Below are positions 49,461 through 58,510 of a DNA stretch of 64,000 bases, piece by piece (within the stretch, counting starts at the first letter, position 1; each line of letters opens with the position of its first letter). Source of the DNA: Pseudomonas tensinigenes (GTDB lineage: Bacteria > Pseudomonadota > Gammaproteobacteria > Pseudomonadales > Pseudomonadaceae); NCBI RefSeq assembly GCF_014268445.2, contig NZ_CP077089.1, positions 5,377,501-5,441,500 on the forward strand, read 5' to 3'. Under the pieces are notes generated by a model. That model did no database searches, was not told the DNA's origin, and saw only the letters and a program-made list of their open reading frames with translations. Both the position numbers and the translations under genes were made by a program.

Positions 49461-50396
49461 TCAACCACGGCTCAAAAACACATCGGCCAGCAGTTGATTG
49501 CGCGGCAATCCGGCCAGATACAGGCGCCTTGCAAAGGCGTCGACACTGGCCGTCGAGCCGCAGACTAAGGCCAGGGTTTGCCGGGAAACAAGGCGCAGTT
49601 GCGCCAAAGCGGCGGCTGACTCGGCCGCCGTCCACAGCTCGACGCTGAGGTTTTCGCGTTGCGCGGCCAGTGCCGCCAAAGGTTTGGCCAGGTAGTGCGC
49701 GTCAGCGTCATGGGCCACATGAATGACACGAATGGCGCCCTGATGATCCTGACGCAAGGCTTCGCGCAGGACACCGAACAACGGCCCCAGACCGGTGCCG
49801 GCGGCGAGCAGCCACAGCGGTCGGTTGTGCCAGTCAGGGTCGTAATGCAAGGCGCCGCCACGCAGTTCGCCGAGGCGGATCGCGTCGCCGATCTGCAGGC
49901 GCCGCGCGGCATCGCTGAATTCGCCGGGCTGGCGGCAATCGAGGTGGAATTCGAGAAAGCGGTCCTCTTCCGGCAGGCTTGCCAGCGAATATGGCCGGGC
50001 GATGTGATTGATCCACAACACCAGATGTTGCCCGGCGCTGTAGCGCAGCGGCCGCTGTGGGGTCAGGCGCAAACGCAACACGCCGTCGCTCAGCCAGTCG
50101 AGCGCCTCGACCACGGCCGGGCGACCGTCGGTCAGCGGATCGAAGGTGTGCACCTGCAAGTCTTCGGTTACCTGACACTGACAGGCCAGTCGCCAGCCCT
50201 GTTGCCGCTGTTCTGCGCTCAACGCATCCGGACGGTTATCCGCCGGCAGACCTTGCACGCATTGCACCAGACACGCATGACAGCTGCCGGCGCGGCAGCT
50301 GTAGGGCACGGCGACCCCACGCTGATTGAGGGCATCGAGCAGGTTGCTGCCCGCGGCCACTGACCATTGCTGTTCACCGACGCGAAGTTCAGGCAT
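49461..50396 (-). CDS. 2Fe-2S ferredoxin / FAD-NAD(P)H oxidoreductase
   Basis: 311 residues from the ATG at 50396. An N-terminal plant-type 2Fe-2S domain (CRAGSCHACLVQC followed by a fourth Cys in LACQC) is fused to a ferredoxin-reductase domain with the FAD motif RPYSLAS and the NAD(P)H-binding GTGLGPLFGVLREAL. Such single-chain reductases pass electrons from NAD(P)H to oxygenases or ferredoxin-dependent enzymes; no oxygenase lies nearby. It overlaps the cyclase gene by 8 bases. Confidence 0.9.
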   Translation of the reverse strand: MPELRVGEQQWSVAAGSNLLDALNQRGVAVPYSCRAGSCHACLVQCVQGLPADNRPDALSAEQRQQGWRLACQCQVTEDLQVHTFDPLTDGRPAVVEALDWLSDGVLRLRLTPQRPLRYSAGQHLVLWINHIARPYSLASLPEEDRFLEFHLDCRQPGEFSDAARRLQIGDAIRLGELRGGALHYDPDWHNRPLWLLAAGTGLGPLFGVLREALRQDHQGAIRVIHVAHDADAHYLAKPLAALAAQRENLSVELWTAAESAAALAQLRLVSRQTLALVCGSTASVDAFARRLYLAGLPRNQLLADVFLSRG

Positions 50397-51507
50397 CGAC
50401 GTTCTCCCACGCCGCGGCACAACGATTGCGCCCGTCACGCTTGGCTCGGTACAGCGCCTGATCGGCACGCTGCAAGGCGTCGTCGAGGTCATCACCCAGT
50501 TCGAGCAGGGTCATGCCCGCCGACAGACTGAGGTTGCGCACGCTCAGCCCCACCAGTTCGACATCGGTGAAGGCGATGCGCAGACGCTCGCAGCAAGCGG
50601 TCAAGCGTTCGGCATTGCAATCGGGCAGCAGCACCACGAATTCCTCGCCACCATAACGCGCCAATACATCGCCGTCGCGCAGACACGCCTGCGCAACGCC
50701 GGCGAACGCCTGCAGCACCTGATCGCCGGCAGCATGACCGTGCAGATCATTGATACGTTTGAAATGATCGAGATCGATCAACGCCAGGCCGTGCACCACG
50801 TCGTTGTCCATGGCATTCAGTTCACGCGAGGCCAGGCGCAGAAAGTGCCGGCGATTGAACAACCCGGTCAATTCGTCGGTGGCGACCAGGTCTTCGAGCT
50901 GACGCATCATCCCGCGCAGGGTGTCCTGATGCGCCTGCAAGGCAAACCGGCGCTGGCGCTGGCGTTGCCGCGAGACTTGAACGAAGCGTGCGTAAAGCAC
51001 CAGCCACGCCAGCACCATCGCCAGAATGCACACCTGCAAGGCGGCGAGCGCAGGGTCGGCCAAGAGGAAGTGATAACCGTCCCACAGCGTGATCGCGCAG
51101 AAACTGAAGAACACCAGCAGGGTACAGCGGATGAAGGCCCGCCGACTGAGATGGAACAGGCCGAACAGCAGAATCAGTACGTAGAACACCAGAAAGGCGC
51201 CACGCGCTTCATCCAGATGCGCGATCAGCCAGGTCTGCCAGCCCAGTCCGAGCAGCACTTGCACTTCGGTCAGGCTGGGGTCGGCAAAGCGTTGGTTGCG
51301 CCCGCTCCAGAACATTGCGAACAGCGTCGCCTGACTGATTACCACCAGCGCGCTGCCGATGGCCACGGAACTCAGGGACTGGCCGTAATGACCGGCGAAA
51401 AACGCCAGCCACAGCAGCAGCAAAGCCAATCCGTAGGTGGCCGCAGCAAGGGCGAAACGTTTAAGCAAAAGACGTTGAATGGCGTTATGGGTCAATCGTT
51501 GACTCAC
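50389..51507 (-). CDS. Membrane diguanylate cyclase, SadC-like
   Basis: 372 residues: an N-terminal membrane region with about five to six hydrophobic helices (residues 20-185), a short linker and a GGDEF domain. The active site is intact (RYGGEEF), the I-site RDGD lies five residues before it, so feedback inhibition by c-di-GMP is likely, and DLDHFKRINDLHGHAAGD carries the metal aspartates. The layout and the position next to a ferredoxin reductase and fumarase match P. aeruginosa SadC (PA4332 as I recall). It should promote surface attachment over motility. Confidence 0.9.
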   Translation of the reverse strand: MSQRLTHNAIQRLLLKRFALAAATYGLALLLLWLAFFAGHYGQSLSSVAIGSALVVISQATLFAMFWSGRNQRFADPSLTEVQVLLGLGWQTWLIAHLDEARGAFLVFYVLILLFGLFHLSRRAFIRCTLLVFFSFCAITLWDGYHFLLADPALAALQVCILAMVLAWLVLYARFVQVSRQRQRQRRFALQAHQDTLRGMMRQLEDLVATDELTGLFNRRHFLRLASRELNAMDNDVVHGLALIDLDHFKRINDLHGHAAGDQVLQAFAGVAQACLRDGDVLARYGGEEFVVLLPDCNAERLTACCERLRIAFTDVELVGLSVRNLSLSAGMTLLELGDDLDDALQRADQALYRAKRDGRNRCAAAWENVDA

Positions 51508-52269
51508 CGTGCGATAAGAGGCTGACCGAGTGTCCTACTCTACAGACCGGCTGCCACTTTAGTGGCGTAGTCGATAAATGACCACCGATTTTCGGGCTCG
51601 AAATTTGACGTCAAAAGTGTGGCCTGCGTGTACCGCCAAAAGCCCCTCACCCTAGCCCTCTCCCAGAGGGAGAGGGGACTGACCGAGTCGATTGCTGGAG
51701 ATACGCCGACCTGAAATACCACGCCGCACTCAGGTCTGAACTACATCAGGATCAACACCTTTCCCCAGCCGAACCCAGGTTTGAACAGCATGAAGATCAG
51801 CTCCCTTTCCTGAGTCGAACCGAGGTTTCGAAGACTGCGCAGATCAGCTCCCTTTCCCAAGCCGAACCCAGGTTTGAGCAGCATGAAGATCAGCTCCCTT
51901 TCCTGAGTCGAACCGAGGTTTCGAAGACTGCGCAGATCGGCTCCCTTTCCCCCTCGCCCCCTCTGGGGGAGAGGGCTGGGGTGAGGGGGTAGCTCTTGAA
52001 GTGCAAACCCGCTGTCCGATATTCGCCCATCCATGCGACCAACGAATGACTGCCGGCGCGTGTACGCCCCACCGAGGCGCGGTATACTGCCGCGCCTTTT
52101 TAGCGTCGCGCCAGCAGCCCCGGCGTGCCCGGCCCCAAGGGCCAGCTTCAAGTTGCAAGCTTCCAGCCGCTAGCTCAAGCAGTCCGCGTACTGCTCCAAC
52201 TTGCCGCTGAAAGCTTGAAGCCTGTAGCTGCCCCATAGAATGTTCCCGTCTTTTAGAGGAGCGCGACTC
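51508..52269. other. Repeat-rich intergenic region before fumarase
   Basis: 762 bases without a credible gene. It contains one CCCTCACCC element (51637-51687) and its inverted partner (51942-51988), a 93-base tandem duplication between them, and at 52140-52230 an AAGCTT-rich imperfect repeat (CAGCTTCAAGTTGCAAGCTT, AAAGCTTGAAGC) common between Pseudomonas genes. The fumarase promoter must lie in the last part; I cannot place it with confidence. Confidence 0.7.
51768..51953. repeat. Tandem 93-base duplication
   Basis: Two units, 51768-51860 and 51861-51953, begin GCCGAACCCAGGTTTGA and differ at very few bases. Each carries two GATCRGCTCCCTTTCC subrepeats. The motif GAACAGCATGAAGATC also occurs inverted at 12708-12727. 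Confidence 0.85.
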
Positions 52270-53793
52270 ATGACCGTGATCAAGCAAGACGACCTGATTC
52301 AGAGCGTTGCCGACGCCCTGCAGTTCATTTCCTATTACCACCCCGTGGATTTCATCCAGGCGATGCACGAAGCCTACCTGCGCGAAGAATCGCCAGCGGC
52401 CCGTGACTCGATGGCGCAGATCCTGATCAACTCGCGCATGTGCGCCACCGGCCATCGCCCGATCTGCCAGGACACCGGTATCGTTACCGTGTTCGTGCGC
52501 GTCGGCATGGACGTACGTTGGGATGGCGCCACCATGGGCCTGGACGACATGATCAACGAAGGCGTGCGTCGCGCCTACAACCTGCCGGAAAACGTCCTGC
52601 GTGCCTCGATCCTCGCCGACCCGGCGGGTGCTCGGAAAAACACCAAGGACAACACCCCTGCCGTGATTCACTACTCCATCGTTCCGGGCAACACCGTGGA
52701 AGTGGACGTGGCGGCCAAGGGCGGCGGTTCCGAGAACAAGTCGAAAATGGCCATGCTCAACCCGTCCGACTCGATCGTTGACTGGGTGCTGAAGACCGTT
52801 CCGACCATGGGCGCCGGCTGGTGCCCACCGGGCATGCTCGGCATCGGCATCGGCGGCACCGCCGAGAAAGCCGCGGTCATGGCCAAGGAAGTGTTGATGG
52901 AATCCATCGACATTCACGAGCTGAAAGCCCGTGGCCCGCAGAACCGCATCGAAGAAATGCGTCTGGAGCTGTTCGAGAAGGTCAACCAGTTGGGCATCGG
53001 CGCCCAGGGCCTCGGTGGCCTGACCACCGTGCTCGACGTAAAAATCATGGACTACCCGACTCACGCAGCCTCGCTGCCGGTGTGCATGATCCCGAACTGC
53101 GCCGCCACCCGTCACGCGCACTTTGTGCTCGACGGTTCCGGCCCGGCTTCGCTGGAAGCACCACCGCTGGACGCCTACCCGGAAATCGTCTGGGAAGCCG
53201 GCCCGTCGGCCCGTCGCGTCAACCTCGACACCCTGACCCCGGAAGACGTGCAGAGCTGGAAGCCGGGCGAAACCGTCCTGCTCAACGGCAAAATGCTCAC
53301 CGGTCGCGACGCGGCGCACAAGCGCATGGTCGAGATGCTCAACAAGGGTGAAACCCTGCCGGTCGACCTCAAGGGTCGCTTCATCTACTACGTCGGCCCG
53401 GTTGATCCGGTCGGTGACGAAGTGGTTGGCCCGGCTGGCCCGACCACCGCGACGCGGATGGACAAGTTCACCCGGCAGATCCTTGAGCAGACCGGCCTGT
53501 TGGGCATGATCGGCAAATCCGAGCGCGGCCCGACCGCAATCGAAGCGATCAAGGACAACAAAGCCGTGTACTTGATGGCTGTCGGCGGCGCTGCCTACCT
53601 GGTTGCTCAGGCAATCAAGAAGTCGAAAGTGCTGGCATTTGCCGAACTGGGCATGGAAGCGATCTACGAGTTCGAAGTCAAAGACATGCCGGTCACCGTT
53701 GCGGTGGACAGCAAAGGTGAGTCGGTGCACATCACCGGTCCGGCGATCTGGCAACAGAAGATCAGCGAAAGCCTGGCGGTAGAAGTGCAGTAA
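52270..53793 (+). CDS. Class I fumarate hydratase (iron-sulfur)
   Basis: 507 residues from the ATG at 52270 behind AGGAG. An oxygen-sensitive 4Fe-4S fumarase of the TCA cycle: the N-terminal cluster domain has PICQDTGIV and CMIPNCAATRHAHF (cluster cysteines), and the C-terminal beta domain has the substrate motif GPTTATRMDKFT. Its length and layout match the FumA/FumB type. It follows the c-di-GMP cyclase gene in the order seen in P. aeruginosa. A terminator follows, then the second Tc block. Confidence 0.95.
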   Translation: MTVIKQDDLIQSVADALQFISYYHPVDFIQAMHEAYLREESPAARDSMAQILINSRMCATGHRPICQDTGIVTVFVRVGMDVRWDGATMGLDDMINEGVRRAYNLPENVLRASILADPAGARKNTKDNTPAVIHYSIVPGNTVEVDVAAKGGGSENKSKMAMLNPSDSIVDWVLKTVPTMGAGWCPPGMLGIGIGGTAEKAAVMAKEVLMESIDIHELKARGPQNRIEEMRLELFEKVNQLGIGAQGLGGLTTVLDVKIMDYPTHAASLPVCMIPNCAATRHAHFVLDGSGPASLEAPPLDAYPEIVWEAGPSARRVNLDTLTPEDVQSWKPGETVLLNGKMLTGRDAAHKRMVEMLNKGETLPVDLKGRFIYYVGPVDPVGDEVVGPAGPTTATRMDKFTRQILEQTGLLGMIGKSERGPTAIEAIKDNKAVYLMAVGGAAYLVAQAIKKSKVLAFAELGMEAIYEFEVKDMPVTVAVDSKGESVHITGPAIWQQKISESLAVEVQ

Positions 53794-53812
53794 ACGCCTG
53801 AAGCCGTAAAAG

Positions 53813-53848
53813 GAAGGCCGACCCGTCATGTGACGGATCGGCCTTTTT
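53813..53848 (+). terminator. Rho-independent terminator of fumarase
   Basis: AAGGCCGA-CCCGTCA-tg-TGACGGATCGGCCTT stem-loop followed by TTTTT, 20 bases after the fumarase stop. Confidence 0.92.
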
Positions 53849-53924
53849 TTGTGCCTGCGATTGCATTGGAGATAACTGCTTCGGCGATAAAAAGCCGGGA
53901 CAACCACACAAATCGATCTTGTGC

Positions 53925-53944
53925 ACCTGTCAGGTTTGACAGGT
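53925..53944 (+). promoter_or_regulatory. Lux-box-like dyad upstream of the TcB-TcC operon
   Basis: ACCTGTCA-GGTT-TGACAGGT, a perfect 8-bp inverted repeat with a 4-base spacer, 66 bases before the TcB start. A weak -10-like GATAGC lies 19 bases downstream (53964-53969). It is the most symmetric of the four Tc-locus sites. Confidence 0.75.
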
Positions 53945-54010
53945 TACGTCCGTGGCAATTGTTGATAGCGTCATTTCACTTACGCCACCGCAAGTGCACC
54001 GGACGCAATC

Positions 54011-57000
54011 ATGGCCGAACAAGACCTGAGCATCGTTACGCCCTCCATCGCCAAGAGTTCATCGATTGCCACCATCGGTAAAAGCTGGGGCGCCGTGGGG
54101 CCGACCGGTGCAGCGTCCTTCGAGCTGCCCATCCCTCTCTCGAGCGGATGGGGTCTGGCGCCGCAATTGTCGCTGACGTACAGCAGCCAGAGCGGTAACG
54201 GGGCCTTCGGTATCGGCTGGGGCATGGGGCTCAGCCAGATCAGCCGGCGCACCACCAAGGGTGTGCCGCGTTATACCGAACACGATGAGATCATCGGTCA
54301 CGATGGTGAGGTGTGGATGCCGGAGCTGGAAGCTGACGGCACGATCAAGTCGCGCTTTGAATCGACCTATGGCGGCAAGGGCATCGGCCCGCACCGCGTG
54401 GTCCGTTATTGGCCGCACGTTGAAAGCGACTTTGCCCTGCGCGAGCAATGGCAACTGCAGACCCGTACCACGGAAAACGCCGCGTCGTCCTTTTGGCTGA
54501 TACATGGCGCTGATGGCTCGCTGCACGTCTACGGCAAAACCGCCGCTTCACGCCGTGCCGATCCGGATGACCCGCAAAATATTGCGGCGTGGCTGCTCTT
54601 CGAAAGCATGAACGCCCACGGCGAGCATATCTGCTTCGTTTACAAAGCCGATGATCAGGATCCCGACCCGACCCACGACTACCGCGCGCAGCGTTATCTG
54701 GAGCGGGTGTGTTACGGCAACTTCACGGCAAGCGAGCAGTTGTTCGCCTGGACCGTGCCAGACCCGACCGAGCTGGATTGGCAGTTTCAGCTGATTTTCG
54801 ACTACGGCGAGCGCACGGCGTCGCTGAGCGAAATCCCGCTGTATGACGGCGACACACTCGGTCCGTGGCGGGTACGCCCGGACCCCTTTTCGACGTACGG
54901 TCAAGGCTTTGAAATCGGCACGCGCCGGCTCTGTCGGCAAGTGCTGATGTTTCATCAAAATCCCGCCGACCTGCGAGAAAAACCGCTGCTGGCGCAACGT
55001 CTGCTGCTGGAATACCGCACTGCGCAAAACATCACGCAATGGGACTACAGCCAGATCAGCGCCGCGCACTACCAAAGCTTCGATGCCAGCGGCCAGGTCG
55101 AACACTCGCCACCGGTGGAGTTCGACTATTCCACTTTCCAGATCAATAAAAACCCTCAGCGCTTGCTTGAGGCAGATAACCAGCCGGGCGTCGAAGATGG
55201 CGGGTTCTATCAATGCGTCGACCTGTACGGCGAGGGTCTGCCGGGGTTTCTCTGCCGTTATGACCAGGCGTGGTACTACCGCGAACCGCTGCGAGCAGCA
55301 GCGGGAGGTGATGAGATCGGCTACGGCCCATGGACGGCGCTGAACCGGACGCCAGTGGCCGACCGTAATCGTGCAGTCCAGCACATGCTTACCGACCTGA
55401 CCGGTGACGGGCGGCTCGACTGGATCACCGCCCAGCCAGGCAGCAGCGGTTTCCGTACATTGAATGCGCAGCGAGACTTCGCCGATTTCGTCCCGTTCAC
55501 TGCGTTCCCGCAGGAGTTTTTCAACACGTTGGTGCAACTGGGCGATTTGAGCGGTGATGGTCTGAGCTCGATTGCGCTGATCGGTCCCAACTCGGTGCGC
55601 CTGTACGCCAACCGCCGCGAAGCAGGCTTCGCCGCCGCCGAGGATGTACCGCATGGGCCGGCCGATGACCGCTTGCCAATCTTCAGCAACGCACCGACCG
55701 AACTGGTGCTGCTCGGCAACTTGCTGGGCAGCGACATGCCGGAGCTGTGCCGTATCCGCCATGACGAAATCCGCTGCTGGCCCAACCTTGGCCACGGCAG
55801 GTTTGGGGAAGGTCGCAAGATCAGTGACCTGCCGTTCACGTACGAGCAGTTCGATTCTTCGCGGATCCGTGTGGCCGACCTTGATGGATCCGGCGCACCG
55901 GCACTGATCTATCTGAAATCCGATGTCTTCGAAATCTATCTGAACCGCGGTGGCAATGGCCTTGAGCAGATACCGGTGAGCGTGCCCTGGCCCGAAGGCG
56001 TGCGCTATGACCGTCTGTGTCAGGTGAGCTTCGCTGACCTGCAGGGCTTGGGTTGTGCCAGCCTGATTCTGACCGTGCCACACATCAAGCCGCAGCACTG
56101 GCGCTATGATTTCGTCGCGGTCAAACCGTACCTGTTGACCGCCAGCAACAACAACATGGGCTGCAACGCCAGTGTGGTCTACCGCAGCTCCGCTCAAGAG
56201 TGGCTGGATGAAAAACAGCAAATCCTCAAGCGTAAAGAGCTGCCGGTTTCGCACTTGCCATTCGCAGTGCCGGTGGTGGTCCAGCAGCAGCAACTGGATG
56301 AGATCACGGGTAACTGTCTGACGCAGCTATTGACCTGGCGCGAAGGCGTTTACGACGGTGAAGAACGCGAGTTTCGTGGCTTCGGCCTGCTGCAGCAAAC
56401 CGACAGCGAAAGCGCCGACGACGGCGACGAAGGCTTCACCCAGCCGGTGCGGGTCTGCACCTGGTTTCATACCGGCCAATCGATGGATCGCCGCCGTGAG
56501 CGTTATTTCAATGAAGACAAGGGCGCCATCGGCCTGGGCAGCACCCTGTTCAGCCTTACCCCGCCCAACGGGGAGTTCGATCAGTCAATCGCCCCGCATG
56601 ACGCCGATACCGAATACCAGATTGCCCGGGCGTTGGTCGGGTCGGTCGCCCGTATCGAAACCTATGCAGACGCAGACAGCGACGCACCGGGCATCGCCAC
56701 GCCTCTGGTGGTAGAAGAGCTGCGTTATCGGGTGCGCGAGGTGCGCGCTCAGGGGCAGTACGCCGCCGCTGTTTTGCTGCCACTGCTGCTGGAAAAAATC
56801 AGCTACCAGTACGACCGGTTTATCGACGATCCGCTGTGCCGTCATGAGATCAGCCTGCGCCAGAACGAATACGGTTCGCCGACTCAGGCGCTGACCGTGA
56901 GCTATGCGCGCCGACTGACTGAAGAGAGCCCACCGCCCTTTACCGATCCAGATGAACAACAGTGGTGGCGCGATGCCCATGACGAGGCACAGCAGTCGTT

Positions 57001-58510
57001 TTACCTGAACGAAACCCGTGCGCAATACATTGACCTGACTGATCCTCAGCAGTGGCGGCTGGGCCTGCCGTATCTGCAACGTGGTAATGCGCTGGTCTTG
57101 CCCAAAGGCACACTGCCAAGCGGCCTCAGCCCGGCACAGGTGTCGTTCGAGCAATTGGCGCGCCATGAGGATTCGCCGCACTGGAACACCGAACGGGTAC
57201 TGACGACCCAGTCCATACAGCGCTACGTGAAATTCGACGGCACGGCGCTGGCTGACGGTGAGGCCGAATTCGAGGCCCTGGCCGGGCCGCTGGAATTGGC
57301 GCAACTGGACAAGACTGCCCTGGACGCCTATAGCATCCTGCCGCCGCCGTTCAACATCCATGCGGAATTGAGCAAAATCGGTTATACGGCGATGCCGTTT
57401 CTGTTTGAACCGGCCGCCCCCGCCGGGGCTGACCCGGCGCTGTATTCGGCGCACTTCGGCTTTGCCGAATACGCCGGCCCGGATCGCTTCTACGATGTCC
57501 TGAGCTACCGTGAAACCCCTAGCCACGGCCACACCAGGGCTGAATACGACGACTATGGCCTGGCGATCATCCGCGTCGAATTGCCAGATGGCTGCACCAC
57601 CCACATCACTTACGACTATCACGCCCTGCAACCACTGAGCATCACCGACCCCAACGAGAATATTGAAGAGGTCATCTACGCGCCTTCCCGGCAACCACTG
57701 GCCACCAGTTTTCACGGCACTGAAAATGGCATTGCCGCAGGATTCAGGCCGCTGAGTGAATACAGGCGACCCGAAGATCTTCGCCCGGATCCGGCCATTG
57801 CCAATCCGGAGGCTGCTGTGCAAAAGGCCGCCAGCACCGTGCGCAAAGATTTGTTCAGCTGGATGGGCAGCGTTGCTGTCACCGCGCAATGGGTGGATCA
57901 AGGCTATCTGCTGCCCAGCGGCCATATTCGCGCCAGTGCCCGTCAGCGGCTGGCACGAAGCACTCATCTGACCAGCACCGAAAAGACCTTGCTCGAGGCG
58001 ATTACCACAGCCCACCGCGAGCCGGTACACAGCGTGATGCTCAGTGCCGACCGCTATCCCGATGAAGAGATCGCGGCGCAGATACAGATCGTCAAGGCCT
58101 GTGTCGACGGCTTTGGCCGGGCACTGCAAACCCAGCAACGGGTTGACCCGGGCATGGCGTACAAGGTTGAAGATGGCTCACTCGTTGTCGAAGATGGCCA
58201 GTACGTCGAGGTTCTGGCGAACCCGCGCTGGCGCATCAGCGAACGAGTCGAGTACAACAACAAAAAGGGATTGCCGGTTCGTCAGTTCCGGGCTTTTTTC
58301 GCGGATACCCATCTGTACGTCAACGATCAATCCCTGCGCAACCTTGGCCACTTCGATCGGGTGTACTACAACGCCTTGGGCCAGCAGATCAAACTGGTCA
58401 ACGCCAGAGGCGACATCTCCCGCGAGGCTCACCATCCCTGGTATCGCACCAGAGAAGATTTCAACGACACCGCGCAACCGCCAACCCGTTCGGAATCGCC
58501 ACGGTCATGA
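54011..58510 (+). CDS. TcB toxin complex subunit (SpvB/TcdB type)
   Basis: 1499 residues, the usual length of TcB proteins. It begins with an SpvB-type domain (TIGKSWGAVGPTGAASFELP, then YSSQSGNGAFGIGWGMGLSQI), continues with FG-GAP/VCBS-like propeller repeats (LTDLTGDGRLDWI, LGDLSGDGLSSIALIG, VADLDGSGAPALIYL) and the TcdB middle domains, and ends in the RHS-type beta shell. In Tc toxins TcB and TcC close into a hollow cocoon around the cargo and dock on the TcA channel through the propeller. Its start overlaps nothing; its stop overlaps TcC by 4 bases, giving coupled translation. Confidence 0.96.
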   Translation: MAEQDLSIVTPSIAKSSSIATIGKSWGAVGPTGAASFELPIPLSSGWGLAPQLSLTYSSQSGNGAFGIGWGMGLSQISRRTTKGVPRYTEHDEIIGHDGEVWMPELEADGTIKSRFESTYGGKGIGPHRVVRYWPHVESDFALREQWQLQTRTTENAASSFWLIHGADGSLHVYGKTAASRRADPDDPQNIAAWLLFESMNAHGEHICFVYKADDQDPDPTHDYRAQRYLERVCYGNFTASEQLFAWTVPDPTELDWQFQLIFDYGERTASLSEIPLYDGDTLGPWRVRPDPFSTYGQGFEIGTRRLCRQVLMFHQNPADLREKPLLAQRLLLEYRTAQNITQWDYSQISAAHYQSFDASGQVEHSPPVEFDYSTFQINKNPQRLLEADNQPGVEDGGFYQCVDLYGEGLPGFLCRYDQAWYYREPLRAAAGGDEIGYGPWTALNRTPVADRNRAVQHMLTDLTGDGRLDWITAQPGSSGFRTLNAQRDFADFVPFTAFPQEFFNTLVQLGDLSGDGLSSIALIGPNSVRLYANRREAGFAAAEDVPHGPADDRLPIFSNAPTELVLLGNLLGSDMPELCRIRHDEIRCWPNLGHGRFGEGRKISDLPFTYEQFDSSRIRVADLDGSGAPALIYLKSDVFEIYLNRGGNGLEQIPVSVPWPEGVRYDRLCQVSFADLQGLGCASLILTVPHIKPQHWRYDFVAVKPYLLTASNNNMGCNASVVYRSSAQEWLDEKQQILKRKELPVSHLPFAVPVVVQQQQLDEITGNCLTQLLTWREGVYDGEEREFRGFGLLQQTDSESADDGDEGFTQPVRVCTWFHTGQSMDRRRERYFNEDKGAIGLGSTLFSLTPPNGEFDQSIAPHDADTEYQIARALVGSVARIETYADADSDAPGIATPLVVEELRYRVREVRAQGQYAAAVLLPLLLEKISYQYDRFIDDPLCRHEISLRQNEYGSPTQALTVSYARRLTEESPPPFTDPDEQQWWRDAHDEAQQSFYLNETRAQYIDLTDPQQWRLGLPYLQRGNALVLPKGTLPSGLSPAQVSFEQLARHEDSPHWNTERVLTTQSIQRYVKFDGTALADGEAEFEALAGPLELAQLDKTALDAYSILPPPFNIHAELSKIGYTAMPFLFEPAAPAGADPALYSAHFGFAEYAGPDRFYDVLSYRETPSHGHTRAEYDDYGLAIIRVELPDGCTTHITYDYHALQPLSITDPNENIEEVIYAPSRQPLATSFHGTENGIAAGFRPLSEYRRPEDLRPDPAIANPEAAVQKAASTVRKDLFSWMGSVAVTAQWVDQGYLLPSGHIRASARQRLARSTHLTSTEKTLLEAITTAHREPVHSVMLSADRYPDEEIAAQIQIVKACVDGFGRALQTQQRVDPGMAYKVEDGSLVVEDGQYVEVLANPRWRISERVEYNNKKGLPVRQFRAFFADTHLYVNDQSLRNLGHFDRVYYNALGQQIKLVNARGDISREAHHPWYRTREDFNDTAQPPTRSESPRS

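Noticed and set aside
51844..53907. 687-codon minus-strand frame across fumarase and the repeat spacer
   Set aside because: It is antisense to fumarase and runs through repeats; no start signal or domain.
54548..56293. 581-codon minus-strand frame inside the TcB gene
   Set aside because: Shadow of TcB; no ribosome-binding site or family motif.
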